DNA from: Alphaproteobacteria bacterium UBA3307
GTDB taxonomy: Bacteria; Pseudomonadota; Alphaproteobacteria; RF32; CAG-239
DNA length: 35,411 nucleotides
Assembly (NCBI GenBank): GCA_002361365.1
Contig: DEST01000009.1
Span: 1-35,411 of the forward strand
Direction: 5' to 3'
Of the stretch, positions 15,980 through 22,947 are shown piece after piece. How positions within the stretch are numbered: the stretch's first letter is position 1; each line of letters opens with the position of its first letter. The position numbers and the translations under genes are program-made. The notes under the pieces are model-generated. The model was given only the letters and a program-made list of their open reading frames with translations. It had not been told where the DNA came from and did not search any database.

Positions 15980-16075
15980 AGTTCTATCCTTAATATGAAT
16001 TTTATTGTTATTTACAATTTATTTTATGAAATATTGTTCGTGGATAAACAATATATTTCAAGGTATAAGTATAAT

Positions 16076-16423
16076 ATGAAAAATGATGCAATAAAATATC
16101 TGGGCTCAAAAGTTCGAGCTATGAGAGAGGCTGCCGGTATGACTCAAGAAGAATTGGCTACAATTTGTGATGTCAGTTGGCGTACCATTTCCAATTTGGA
16201 AAGAGGAACCGTCGTTCCGGATTTGTTTATGATTTACCGCATAGCTCAAAATTTTGATGTAAAAATAGATGAGTTGCTTGACCACCAAGTTATCAATCAA
16301 AAAAGTTTATCTCGTTTGGAAAAAGAAAATATAATTATCGAAAAAATCAAGCAACTTGATGATAACGTTCTTGATTATATTGATGAACAACTTTGTTTGC
16401 TTCTTAAGCATTTTAATCATTGA
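16076..16423 (+). CDS. XRE-family helix-turn-helix regulator
   Basis: 115 residues from ATG 16076, preceded by AAGGT. An earlier in-frame start at 15971 would add 35 residues outside the domain. The HTH_3 domain covers about residues 9-65: LGSKVRAMREAAGMTQEELA, then DVSWRTISNLERG as the recognition helix, and VVPDLFMIYRIAQNFDVKIDELL. A helical C-terminal tail (KENIIIEKIKQLDDNVLDYI) may mediate dimerisation. It is flanked by two small basic genes pointing the other way and is probably a repressor of neighbours or itself. Confidence 0.85.
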   Translation: MKNDAIKYLGSKVRAMREAAGMTQEELATICDVSWRTISNLERGTVVPDLFMIYRIAQNFDVKIDELLDHQVINQKSLSRLEKENIIIEKIKQLDDNVLDYIDEQLCLLLKHFNH

Positions 16424-16617
16424 TAGGTTTGTATCTCCTTTGCAATTTCGTTTTCAAAACATTTTTGCGCAAGCTGAATAAAATAAAGGCTATCGTTAAG
16501 GGAATATAGTTTCATTGTTTTTTCCAGATTTTTTAATTGATAATATATTTGACTGACCAAGCGACAATATTTTTCTGAACTTACTTTTTTGATTTTAGAT
16601 GTTTTTATAGTACTCAT
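16417..16617 (-). CDS. Small basic protein of unknown function (66 residues)
   Basis: ATG at 16617 with GAGG upstream. The N-terminus is Lys/Ser-rich (MSTIKTSKIKKVSSEKYCRL) and the rest helix-like (SQIYYQLKNLEKTMKLY, FIQLAQKCFENEIAKEI). It overlaps the end of the XRE gene by 7 bases, convergent. Upstream it faces the LysR-type gene at 16721. No family recognised. Confidence 0.5.
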   Translation of the reverse strand: MSTIKTSKIKKVSSEKYCRLVSQIYYQLKNLEKTMKLYSLNDSLYFIQLAQKCFENEIAKEIQTYQ

Positions 16618-16720
16618 TTAGTTATCCTCATAAATTAGATTGAATAATTTATTTTTTCGTGTAACATATATTTCATATTTATAAGTTTGAGAAGAAACTA
16701 ATTTCATATAGGTATCTAAA

Positions 16721-17599
16721 ATGGGGATTAAGGATAATTTTATCTGGGTCAGAGAAATTTTGAGCTTTTTAGAAACAGCCAGAAATGGAACAATTAACGG
16801 CACTGCAGAAAACAATGGGATGAAACAATCCAATCTTTCTAAAACTCTGAAAAATTTGGAAGATAAACTTCAATGTCAATTATTGGAAAGAAATTACAAT
16901 GGAGTTAAACTGACGGAAAATGGTAAGGAAGTTTTTAAGGTAGCCTGTGATATTGATAAGGTTATTTATAAAGTTAAAAATTTTACAGCTTCGGACACGA
17001 ATGTTTCCGGCAAAATAAGATTATGGACCAGTGATGGTTTGGGAATCGGCTACCTTTCTAACTGTCTATCCGGTTTTGTTGTAAAATATCCTGATATAAA
17101 AACGGAAATTGAGTGTTCTCTTGAACGACCGAGTTTTTCAGCCGTAGATATAGCGATTGTTTACGATGAACCTAAACTTAATGACAGTGAAATCGTTTCC
17201 CGATATGAATTAAAATTTGGGCTGTTTGCCTCGTTGGAATATCTTTCAAAATATGGCTTTCCTCGTGATGTTAAGGATTTACAAAAAAATCATCGTATTT
17301 GTAATCGAGAAAATTTTGCGCAAGTATGGCCACAGTGGAAGAAAATTATTGATGGTGCCGAGCATGTTGTAGCAACAACCAATTCTTCCGCAATGCTCTT
17401 AAGAATGACGTGTGACGGCATAGGTATTGCGCTTCACCCTATTGCCATCGGAAAAAAAGAAAAAGACTTAATACACTTATCTCAAGTTGGTGTAGAGCTT
17501 AGTCATCCGTTTTGGATTGTATCTCATAAAAAAGGACAGGATATTCCCAAAATTAAGGCGCTGATTGATCATATAAAAGAAGTAACTTTGCAACTATAA
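16721..17599 (+). CDS. LysR-type transcriptional regulator
   Basis: 292 residues, full family length. The N-terminal winged HTH is recognisable: LSFLETARNGTINGTAENNG, SNLSKTLKNLEDKLQCQLLE, GVKLTENGKEVF. A LysR substrate-binding domain follows, with FVVKYPDIKTEIECS, VDIAIVYDEP and MTCDGIGIALHPIAIG. The start is preceded by AGGT. Its last 47 bases overlap the convergent short LysR-type gene. The effector is unknown. In the HTH the usual SAA is replaced by TAE, which is unusual. Confidence 0.85.
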   Translation: MGIKDNFIWVREILSFLETARNGTINGTAENNGMKQSNLSKTLKNLEDKLQCQLLERNYNGVKLTENGKEVFKVACDIDKVIYKVKNFTASDTNVSGKIRLWTSDGLGIGYLSNCLSGFVVKYPDIKTEIECSLERPSFSAVDIAIVYDEPKLNDSEIVSRYELKFGLFASLEYLSKYGFPRDVKDLQKNHRICNRENFAQVWPQWKKIIDGAEHVVATTNSSAMLLRMTCDGIGIALHPIAIGKKEKDLIHLSQVGVELSHPFWIVSHKKGQDIPKIKALIDHIKEVTLQL

Positions 17600-18134
17600 A
17601 ATCAAAAAATTCCAGAGCTTTAGGGTTATTTTCGTTGCAACTTATCCATATTCTTTGTTTCAGACTGTCCCCGATGAGCAATTCTGTATATTTTTCTGAT
17701 GGATTTGCTGGTGGTATATTGCTGATTTTGACGTCTGCCATAATATCTTCTTCAATAAAGTTCAGCTTTATAGTCGGATGATTTTTTTCAAATTCGAAAC
17801 AATCGGTTAGTTCCATATTAGGACTGACATATACATTAAGTATTCTGTTTTTGGGATATGTATTTTGGTGCCAATCATTTATTTTTTGTAGTTGCCCCTT
17901 TAAACCCATGGCAAGTTCGGCAATTTTACATCCTTGTTTGGTAGGTAGACAGCCTTGAGCTGAGCGCTTAAAAAGTTTGGTGCCGAGTTCTTTTTCAAAA
18001 TTATTGATAATAAGACTTAAATTGGAAGCCTTTATATTATTTTCTTCCGCAGCTTTGTTAATTGATTTGCAACGAATAATTTCCTGAACGTAGAGGATTC
18101 CCCGAATGAGCACTATGTAGTTTCTTACATTCAT
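17553..18134 (-). CDS. LysR-like regulator with shortened effector domain
   Basis: 193 residues from ATG 18134 (AAGAGA upstream). The HTH region is LysR-like: VQEIIRCKSINKAAEENNIK, ASNLSLIINNFEKELGTKLF, CLPTKQGCKIAELA. The effector domain is about 100 residues, against 200 in normal LysR proteins, keeping only the first lobe (NRILNVYVSPNMELTDCF, VKISNIPP). It ends inside the 3' end of the convergent LysR gene (47-base overlap). It may be a truncated product of a longer gene or a specialised short regulator. The two LysR-type proteins share the unusual ENN..SNLS stretch, so they may be an old duplication. Confidence 0.65.
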   Translation of the reverse strand: MNVRNYIVLIRGILYVQEIIRCKSINKAAEENNIKASNLSLIINNFEKELGTKLFKRSAQGCLPTKQGCKIAELAMGLKGQLQKINDWHQNTYPKNRILNVYVSPNMELTDCFEFEKNHPTIKLNFIEEDIMADVKISNIPPANPSEKYTELLIGDSLKQRIWISCNENNPKALEFFDFIVAKLLLLYDQSAP

Positions 18135-18229
18135 TTTTAAAAATCTCTTATTATTATGACTCAAAATATATAATCTATTTATAAAATTAGTATATTCAAA
18201 AATTTATTTTGTCAACCCTATAATCGGAT

Positions 18230-18865
18230 ATGATTACACAAAATGACATAAAGATTGATGTAGCTTCTATTGAAGAGATAAATAGCATAGCTATGGCTGT
18301 ACGAAAACAGGTTTTTGTGGAAGAACTTGGAATTCCTGAAAATCTGGATATTGACAGAAATGATGGAGCTGCTGCTCACATCATAGCTTATATTCAAAAA
18401 GGACATCATAAATTTCCGGTGGGAACAATGCGCATTCGTTCCTTTGCCGGCTTTTCTGTGTTTGAGCGAATGTCCGTAATTCGTGATTTCAGAAAAGTCA
18501 ATATTTCTGAGGCTATTATGCAGTATGGTTTTAATTATGTTGGGCAAAAGGGGTATTGTATAGTTAAAGCTGCGTGCAAAAAAGAATTGCTTGCCCATTG
18601 GCAACGTTGCGGCTTTTATGTGGATGAAAATTCAAGAAAAGTAAATCATAACGGTATGGAGCTAATTCCTATTCGTCGTGATCTTCCCCCGCATCCTCGT
18701 GCTCTGACAATGAACTCAGACCCAGCTCTTTTAATGGCTGAAGAAGGACATTGGTATGACGATGTTCAAAATAATCCAAAGTCTCCAAATGTTCAAAAAC
18801 CTTTCAAAATAAATAATATTCTTATTAAAATAAAAGAATTTAAGCAAAAATATTTCAACTGCTGA
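18230..18865 (+). CDS. GNAT-like N-acyltransferase
   Basis: 211 residues. The GNAT-fold pattern is visible: AMAVRKQVFVEELGIPENLDID at the start, AAHIIAYIQK, then VGTMRIRSFAGFSVFERMSV for the central beta strands, and HWQRCGFYVDEN before the last strand. It resembles ElaA/autoinducer synthase-like GNATs in having the RxxVFVxEq-type opening. The last 60 residues or so are an extra tail (HPRALTMNSDPALLMAEEGH) with no known role. The ribosome site is weak. It starts 95 bases from the divergent short LysR gene, which may control it. The substrate is unknown. Confidence 0.7.
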   Translation: MITQNDIKIDVASIEEINSIAMAVRKQVFVEELGIPENLDIDRNDGAAAHIIAYIQKGHHKFPVGTMRIRSFAGFSVFERMSVIRDFRKVNISEAIMQYGFNYVGQKGYCIVKAACKKELLAHWQRCGFYVDENSRKVNHNGMELIPIRRDLPPHPRALTMNSDPALLMAEEGHWYDDVQNNPKSPNVQKPFKINNILIKIKEFKQKYFNC

Positions 18866-18961
18866 AATTTTTCGTTAAAGCTACTTTTTTTCTTTACCAT
18901 CTTATGTGGATTTTCCTTAATTGTAGGTTGTGATAAGAATTAAGCATTTGTTGTATCACCC

Positions 18962-18973
18962 CTTTGCATCACC
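18962..18973 (+). repeat. 12-base right-end repeat, copy 2 (outer end of the tandem island)
   Basis: CTTTGCATCACC, identical to 12356-12367 and ending in the tRNA-Glu core ATCACC. It directly abuts a terminator that could be the original tRNA-Glu terminator. Confidence 0.55.
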
Positions 18974-18992
18974 TTTTTTAAAGGTATTTTTT
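18971..18992 (+). terminator. Small terminator at the right end of the island
   Basis: ACCTTT/AAAGGT stem with a 3-base loop followed by ATTTTTT. Its first bases are the ACC of the ATCACC repeat, so in an island-free chromosome it would lie directly behind tRNA-Glu. It may now end the GNAT transcript. Confidence 0.5.
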
Positions 18993-19034
18993 AGCAAAAA
19001 TTATTGTGATAAAACAAATGCTTACATATCAAAA

Positions 19035-19126
19035 TGGCGGTGAGATAGGGATTCGAACCCTAGGTACGCGGTAAAGCGTACAATTGATTTCGAGTCAACC
19101 GCATTCGACCACTCTGCCATCTCACC
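19035..19126 (-). tRNA. tRNA-Ser (anticodon CGA)
   Basis: 92 bases including CCA. The acceptor GGTGAGA pairs with TCTCACC. The anticodon arm is TTGA-CTCGAAA-TCAA with anticodon CGA. A long variable arm (GTACGC...GCGTAC) is typical of tRNA-Ser, and the T arm contains GGGTTCGAATCCC. It closes the accessory region on the right. Confidence 0.95.
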
Positions 19127-19140
19127 ACATTATCATATTC

Positions 19141-19169
19141 TTAATATTCTATTTTATCCTCAATTGCAA
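19141..19169 (-). promoter_or_regulatory. Possible promoter of tRNA-Ser
   Basis: Minus strand: TTGCAA (19169-19164), a 17-base spacer, TATTAA (19146-19141). The predicted start is a few bases before the tRNA 5' end. The match is moderate. Confidence 0.4.
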
Positions 19170-19187
19170 CATTTATTTTAATTTTTT

Positions 19188-20246
19188 TCATTGCACCAAA
19201 TAAACTGTTTGATTAAACACATTTTCCAAAAAAAACAGACTGATAAAACAAATTATCATCGCCATTAACGGTGCCGTTATCCAACCTATAACAATTTTAC
19301 CGATAATTCCCCAATTAATATTACGCCCTCCTTTAATCAAACCTATACCCAACACGGCACCAATTACTGCCTGCGTACTGGAAACCGGAACCAACGGAAT
19401 CGTCGGTAAAGGTGAGGCCTCAAGCCAATTATGTAAACTAACCGATGAAAACAACAATAAAACCGCTGCTTGGGACAATACAATAATCAAAGCTACCATT
19501 GGTGACATCCGCATTAAATTGTTGCCCACCGTTTTTATTACTTTATGAGAATATGTTAAAATCCCGACACTTATAGCTGTTGAACCGAGTAAAAACAACA
19601 CTTGTGTCGGATTTAAAGTCAAAATGTTGCCGAATTTAACCGGTTTAAATGGGCAAGATTGAATAAACACCCCTACTACATTGGCAATATTGTTAGCTCC
19701 AAGCGCGTATGCTCCCACTGCAGCAGTCAAAATTAACCCTATACGCGTCAACTGATCGCGCATCAGCAAATGCATACTCGAACATTTTTGTATTCTTTTT
19801 GATAACATATACAACAACACTGCTACCAATCCGGAAATCAGCGGACAAAGTGTCCAAGTTGAAACAATTTGCAACAAAGTGGCAATATCCGTATGTTTAC
19901 CAGCGTAAAGGTTCCAGCCGATAATAGCACCAACAATGGCTTGTGAGGTAGAAACCGTAACTCCGGCACGTAACATCATATAAACGGCTAATGCCGCCGA
20001 TAGTGCCACCATAAATGCACCTGACAATGCATTGACAGAGCCCAAATGACCAAGTGTAGCGCTGGCTCCGCTACCTCCAAACACAGAACCTAAGACCACA
20101 AATATACACGCCACACCAGCAATCAGCTTGAAACGAACCATTTTGGAACCGACAGCCGTACCAAAAATATTGGCGGCATCATTTGCACCGAGTGACCACC
20201 CTAAAAATAATCCGCTGCTCAAAAAAAACAAATAGCTCAAATCCAT
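19188..20246 (-). CDS. pit: Low-affinity inorganic phosphate transporter (PiT family)
   Basis: 352 residues with about ten membrane spans, moving phosphate (with metal or proton) across the inner membrane. The duplicated PiT signature is plain: GANDAAN at residues 20-26 and GANNIAN at 183-189. VSTSQAIVGAIIGWNLYAG and VSSTQAVIGAVLGIGLIKGG are the paired helices typical of the family. Its ATG overlaps the stop of the DUF47 gene by one base, so the two are co-translated. It is shorter than E. coli PitA because it lacks the long cytoplasmic loop. Confidence 0.95.
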   Translation of the reverse strand: MDLSYLFFLSSGLFLGWSLGANDAANIFGTAVGSKMVRFKLIAGVACIFVVLGSVFGGSGASATLGHLGSVNALSGAFMVALSAALAVYMMLRAGVTVSTSQAIVGAIIGWNLYAGKHTDIATLLQIVSTWTLCPLISGLVAVLLYMLSKRIQKCSSMHLLMRDQLTRIGLILTAAVGAYALGANNIANVVGVFIQSCPFKPVKFGNILTLNPTQVLFLLGSTAISVGILTYSHKVIKTVGNNLMRMSPMVALIIVLSQAAVLLLFSSVSLHNWLEASPLPTIPLVPVSSTQAVIGAVLGIGLIKGGRNINWGIIGKIVIGWITAPLMAMIICFISLFFLENVFNQTVYLVQ

Positions 20247-20905
20247 CAGATATCTCGCTTAATGGTGAAAATCAGCACCGAATCAATACAATCTTCAGCT
20301 TTATCTGCCACATCAGCCACATCACCGATAAGAGTGTTGAGCTGAATTTTATGAGCTAGCTCCATATCCGAATCAAACACTTCTTGCTTCAGTTCTGCCC
20401 AAGTTTTATCACTTTCTCGTTCCCATAGAAAGACCTTTTTTGCATAATCACGCACAGTAGTAAAATCTCTAAAGAAAGCGCGTGAGGCAATTGCCATATT
20501 TTCAGCACACTCCGAAACTTCTCTAACCAATTTGCCAAATTTTTCCTGATACTGCGACGGAATATCCGGCTGTTCAATGTAAAACTTGTGTGTCACCTCA
20601 TCAAATTCATTGATGACCTTATCAATATTTTCTACCATTTGCAAAACATCGGCACGCAAATCCGGAATCAGATTGTGTATATACAGTTTGCTTTCAATTT
20701 CACGACGCAAATCATCAGCCGCAGCCTCAATATTTTTCATTTTTTTGCTGATACGCCGATAATTCAGACTACGTTTTTCTTTAAAATAAATATCAAATGC
20801 CTGCCGAAAACACATAGCACTTTCAATGATTTTATCGTGCATTTCATCAATTTTTTCTTCCAAATCCCGCGTACCGGAAAACATTGAAAATTTTAAGTTA
20901 AACAT
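20246..20905 (-). CDS. DUF47 (PhoU-like) accessory protein of the PiT transporter
   Basis: 219 residues, all helical, with no membrane segment. The PhoU-like DUF47 pattern is visible: EEKIDEMHDKIIESAMCF, KKMKNIEAAADDLRREIESK (the metal-site E..D motif), LRADVLQMVENIDKVINEFD, and near the end IGDVADVADKAEDCIDSVLI (second D..D..E motif). Such proteins pair with PiT transporters and probably regulate phosphate flux. Its stop overlaps the PiT start by one base. Confidence 0.93.
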   Translation of the reverse strand: MFNLKFSMFSGTRDLEEKIDEMHDKIIESAMCFRQAFDIYFKEKRSLNYRRISKKMKNIEAAADDLRREIESKLYIHNLIPDLRADVLQMVENIDKVINEFDEVTHKFYIEQPDIPSQYQEKFGKLVREVSECAENMAIASRAFFRDFTTVRDYAKKVFLWERESDKTWAELKQEVFDSDMELAHKIQLNTLIGDVADVADKAEDCIDSVLIFTIKRDI

Positions 20906-20987
20906 TATATCATCTCCTGTTTTGCTCAGTTCTAATCAAAAAAAATACAAAAGTCCACATAAATTTTATAAATTGCATTTTTTTTGC

Positions 20988-21016
20988 TTGCGAAAACACA
21001 AAAATACGATTATATA
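20988..21016 (+). promoter_or_regulatory. Probable promoter of the DsbA-like gene
   Basis: TTGCGA (20988-20993), a 17-base spacer and TATATA (21011-21016), 37 bases before the start codon and directed away from the pit operon. Confidence 0.6.
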
Positions 21017-21053
21017 GGTAGTGTTTGAACATTAATTATTTGAGGAAATAAAA

Positions 21054-21791
21054 ATGAAAAATTTTTCAATCATTCTTTCAACGGTTGCCGTAATTTTGGC
21101 GGCTGTTGCTCTTGTATCAACAAGCAAATGCAAAACTGCCGGTAATGGCGCAGCTATTTCTGCCGAGCAGGTTTCCGCTGTTTTGACGCAAAATCCGAAA
21201 ATTATTGCTGACGCAATGCAAGCTTATGAAAACTTGCAACGCGAAGAAGCTGAAAAAGCAGCTCAGGCAGCATTGCAGGCTCATGCGACTGAATTAAACA
21301 GTACAGATGGTTTGCCGTTTGTCGGCCCGAAAGATGCCAAAGTAACGGTGGTTGAGTTCTTTGACTTTTCTTGCGGATATTGCAAAAGATTGGCTCCTTC
21401 TATGGAAAAAATCATTGCCGACAATCCTGATGTAAAGGTTATTTTCAAGCCGGTATCTTTTGTTTCTAAGGTTTCCGGATATCAGGCTAAAGCCGGCTTG
21501 GCTGCAGATAAACAAGGTAAATTCTTGGCATATTATACCAAAGTAATGAATTATAAAAGCGGTCCGATGACAGAAGAAACTATTGACAGCATTGCTCAAG
21601 AAATCGGTTTGGATATGGAGCAATACAAAAAAGACCTCAATTCGTCAGATGTTGAAAAAGCTTTAAATTCGGTAGCTACTTTGACCGGAAATATTCATGT
21701 GAACGGAGTTCCGATGGTATTTGTAAACGTTAAGCACGTACCGGCAATGAGTCCGGAACCGATTCAGGAAGCTATCAACAACGCAAAATAA
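21054..21791 (+). CDS. DsbA/Com1-family periplasmic thiol oxidoreductase
   Basis: 245 residues. An N-terminal hydrophobic helix (residues 4-23) exports or anchors it in the periplasm. A charged helical linker (residues 36-80) resembles the N-terminal extension of Com1/BdbD-like proteins. The thioredoxin fold starts at KVTVVEFFDFSCGYCKRLAP, with the redox pair Cys107-Gly-Tyr-Cys110. The cis-proline loop is VNGVPMVFV (Pro220). It probably forms or reshuffles disulfides. The reductase or DsbB partner is not in this window. A strong terminator follows, so it is a single-gene unit. Confidence 0.9.
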   Translation: MKNFSIILSTVAVILAAVALVSTSKCKTAGNGAAISAEQVSAVLTQNPKIIADAMQAYENLQREEAEKAAQAALQAHATELNSTDGLPFVGPKDAKVTVVEFFDFSCGYCKRLAPSMEKIIADNPDVKVIFKPVSFVSKVSGYQAKAGLAADKQGKFLAYYTKVMNYKSGPMTEETIDSIAQEIGLDMEQYKKDLNSSDVEKALNSVATLTGNIHVNGVPMVFVNVKHVPAMSPEPIQEAINNAK

Positions 21792-21814
21792 GTTGATTTA
21801 TTTCCAATATAAAA

Positions 21815-21841
21815 GCGCCGACAATCTTGCCGGCGTTTTTT
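21815..21841 (+). terminator. Terminator after the DsbA-like gene
   Basis: CGCCG-A-CA / TG-C-CGGCG hairpin with a 4-base loop followed by TTTTTT, 24 bases past the stop. Confidence 0.85.
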
Positions 21842-21933
21842 ATGCTACGAATTGCAAAATTTTGTGGATTTTAATTTTTTTTGCGCTAAACTGATGCCAA
21901 AATTAAGTATTTTAACCAAAAGGAAAAAGAAAA

Positions 21934-22938
21934 ATGAAAAAAATTGCTGTCATCGGAGCTACCGCCAACCACGGACGCGAACTTTTGAATTTGATGGAAG
22001 AAAACGGATTTTCTGCTGAAGAAATTTTTGCCGTAGATGTCGATAGTCCGCTCGGAACACAAATTTCGTATGGTGAAGATGTAGATATGGATGTCTATAA
22101 TCTGCGGGATTTTGATTTTGGTTCGGCTAAAGTTGCCATATTTTGCACTGCGGCTGATTTGACTAAACATTATGTACCGCGAGCACTGGCAAAAGGAGCT
22201 TTTGTAATTGACTGTTCAGGAGCATATACTGCTGAAACCGATGTACCGCTGATTATTGCCGGCATAAATGGTGATAAAATATCTGATGCCAAACGCGGTA
22301 TGGTGGCACTGCCTTCCGCTCAGGTTACACAAATTATGATTCCTCTGCAAAAAGTTTATCAAACATATCACATCAAAAGGCTGATAATAAATACTTATAT
22401 GGCGGCATCGGTTTATGGTAAAGAAGCAATGGACGAACTGTTTAATCAGACTCGCAAAATTTTTATGAATGAACCGATTGTCGATGATGAAGCTGTGTTT
22501 CATAAACAAATTGCCTTTAACGTTTTGCCGCAAGTGGGTGAATTTATTGGGGATGAAACAAAATACGAGTGGGCTATGAATGTAGAGATTAAAAAAATTT
22601 TAGGAGAAGACATTAAAGTTCATGCCAACTGTGCCGTTGTACCGGCGTTTATCGGCATCGGAGCTTTTGTAAATGTTGAATGTCAAACTGAAGTTGACGT
22701 TGATGATGTGCGTAACCTTATGCGTGATACCAAAGGTGTGGTAGTATTTGATAAACATGTAGATTGCGGTTATGTTTCAATCAATGATGTACAAAGTGAA
22801 AGCGACGTTTATGTCAGCCGCTTGCGTCAAGATATTTCTGTTGAAAACGGTTTCAGTTTTTGGTCGGTGGCAGATGATTTGCGTGCCGGTGCCGCACAAA
22901 ATGCCTTTAATGTACTGAAACTTGTCTTAAAAAAATAG
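21934..22938 (+). CDS. Aspartate-semialdehyde dehydrogenase homologue, probably inactive
   Basis: 334 residues, normal length, and clearly related along its whole length to alphaproteobacterial Asd (KEAMDELFNQTRKIF, FHKQIAFNVLPQVGEF, DLRAGAAQNAFNVLKLVL). The key residues differ. The catalytic Cys motif N-C-S-T is S-A-Q-V (Ala129). The TYQ glutamine is Met156. The phosphate-binding Arg of SSAFR is Thr99. The CVRVP arginine is Val235. The GHAEA histidine is Ile242. The NADP loop GATGNVG is GATANHG. Glu218 (VE) is kept. This looks like a pseudoenzyme kept for another role, so a true Asd should be elsewhere in the genome. Only 9 bases separate it from the MscS-type gene, so the two are co-transcribed. 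I withhold the symbol asd for this reason. Confidence 0.85.
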   Translation: MKKIAVIGATANHGRELLNLMEENGFSAEEIFAVDVDSPLGTQISYGEDVDMDVYNLRDFDFGSAKVAIFCTAADLTKHYVPRALAKGAFVIDCSGAYTAETDVPLIIAGINGDKISDAKRGMVALPSAQVTQIMIPLQKVYQTYHIKRLIINTYMAASVYGKEAMDELFNQTRKIFMNEPIVDDEAVFHKQIAFNVLPQVGEFIGDETKYEWAMNVEIKKILGEDIKVHANCAVVPAFIGIGAFVNVECQTEVDVDDVRNLMRDTKGVVVFDKHVDCGYVSINDVQSESDVYVSRLRQDISVENGFSFWSVADDLRAGAAQNAFNVLKLVLKK

Positions 22939-22947
22939 AGGTGAACA

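Larger units (their letters stand above)
12362..18967. mobile_element. Probable older integrated element 2
   Basis: Starts at repeat copy B and ends before the ATCACC at 18968-18973. It carries two RgpF-type genes, small unknown proteins, an XRE regulator, two LysR-type regulators and a GNAT-like protein. No intact recombinase is present. The right boundary rests on the 12-base repeat, so this is less certain than element 1. Confidence 0.4.

Noticed and set aside
8344..18961. CRISPR array or retron within the accessory region
   Set aside because: No regularly spaced repeats were seen, and no reverse transcriptase or Cas1/Cas2 frame is present. The Cas4-like resemblance at 8782-9771 is to the DUF2779 group, not to a CRISPR locus.
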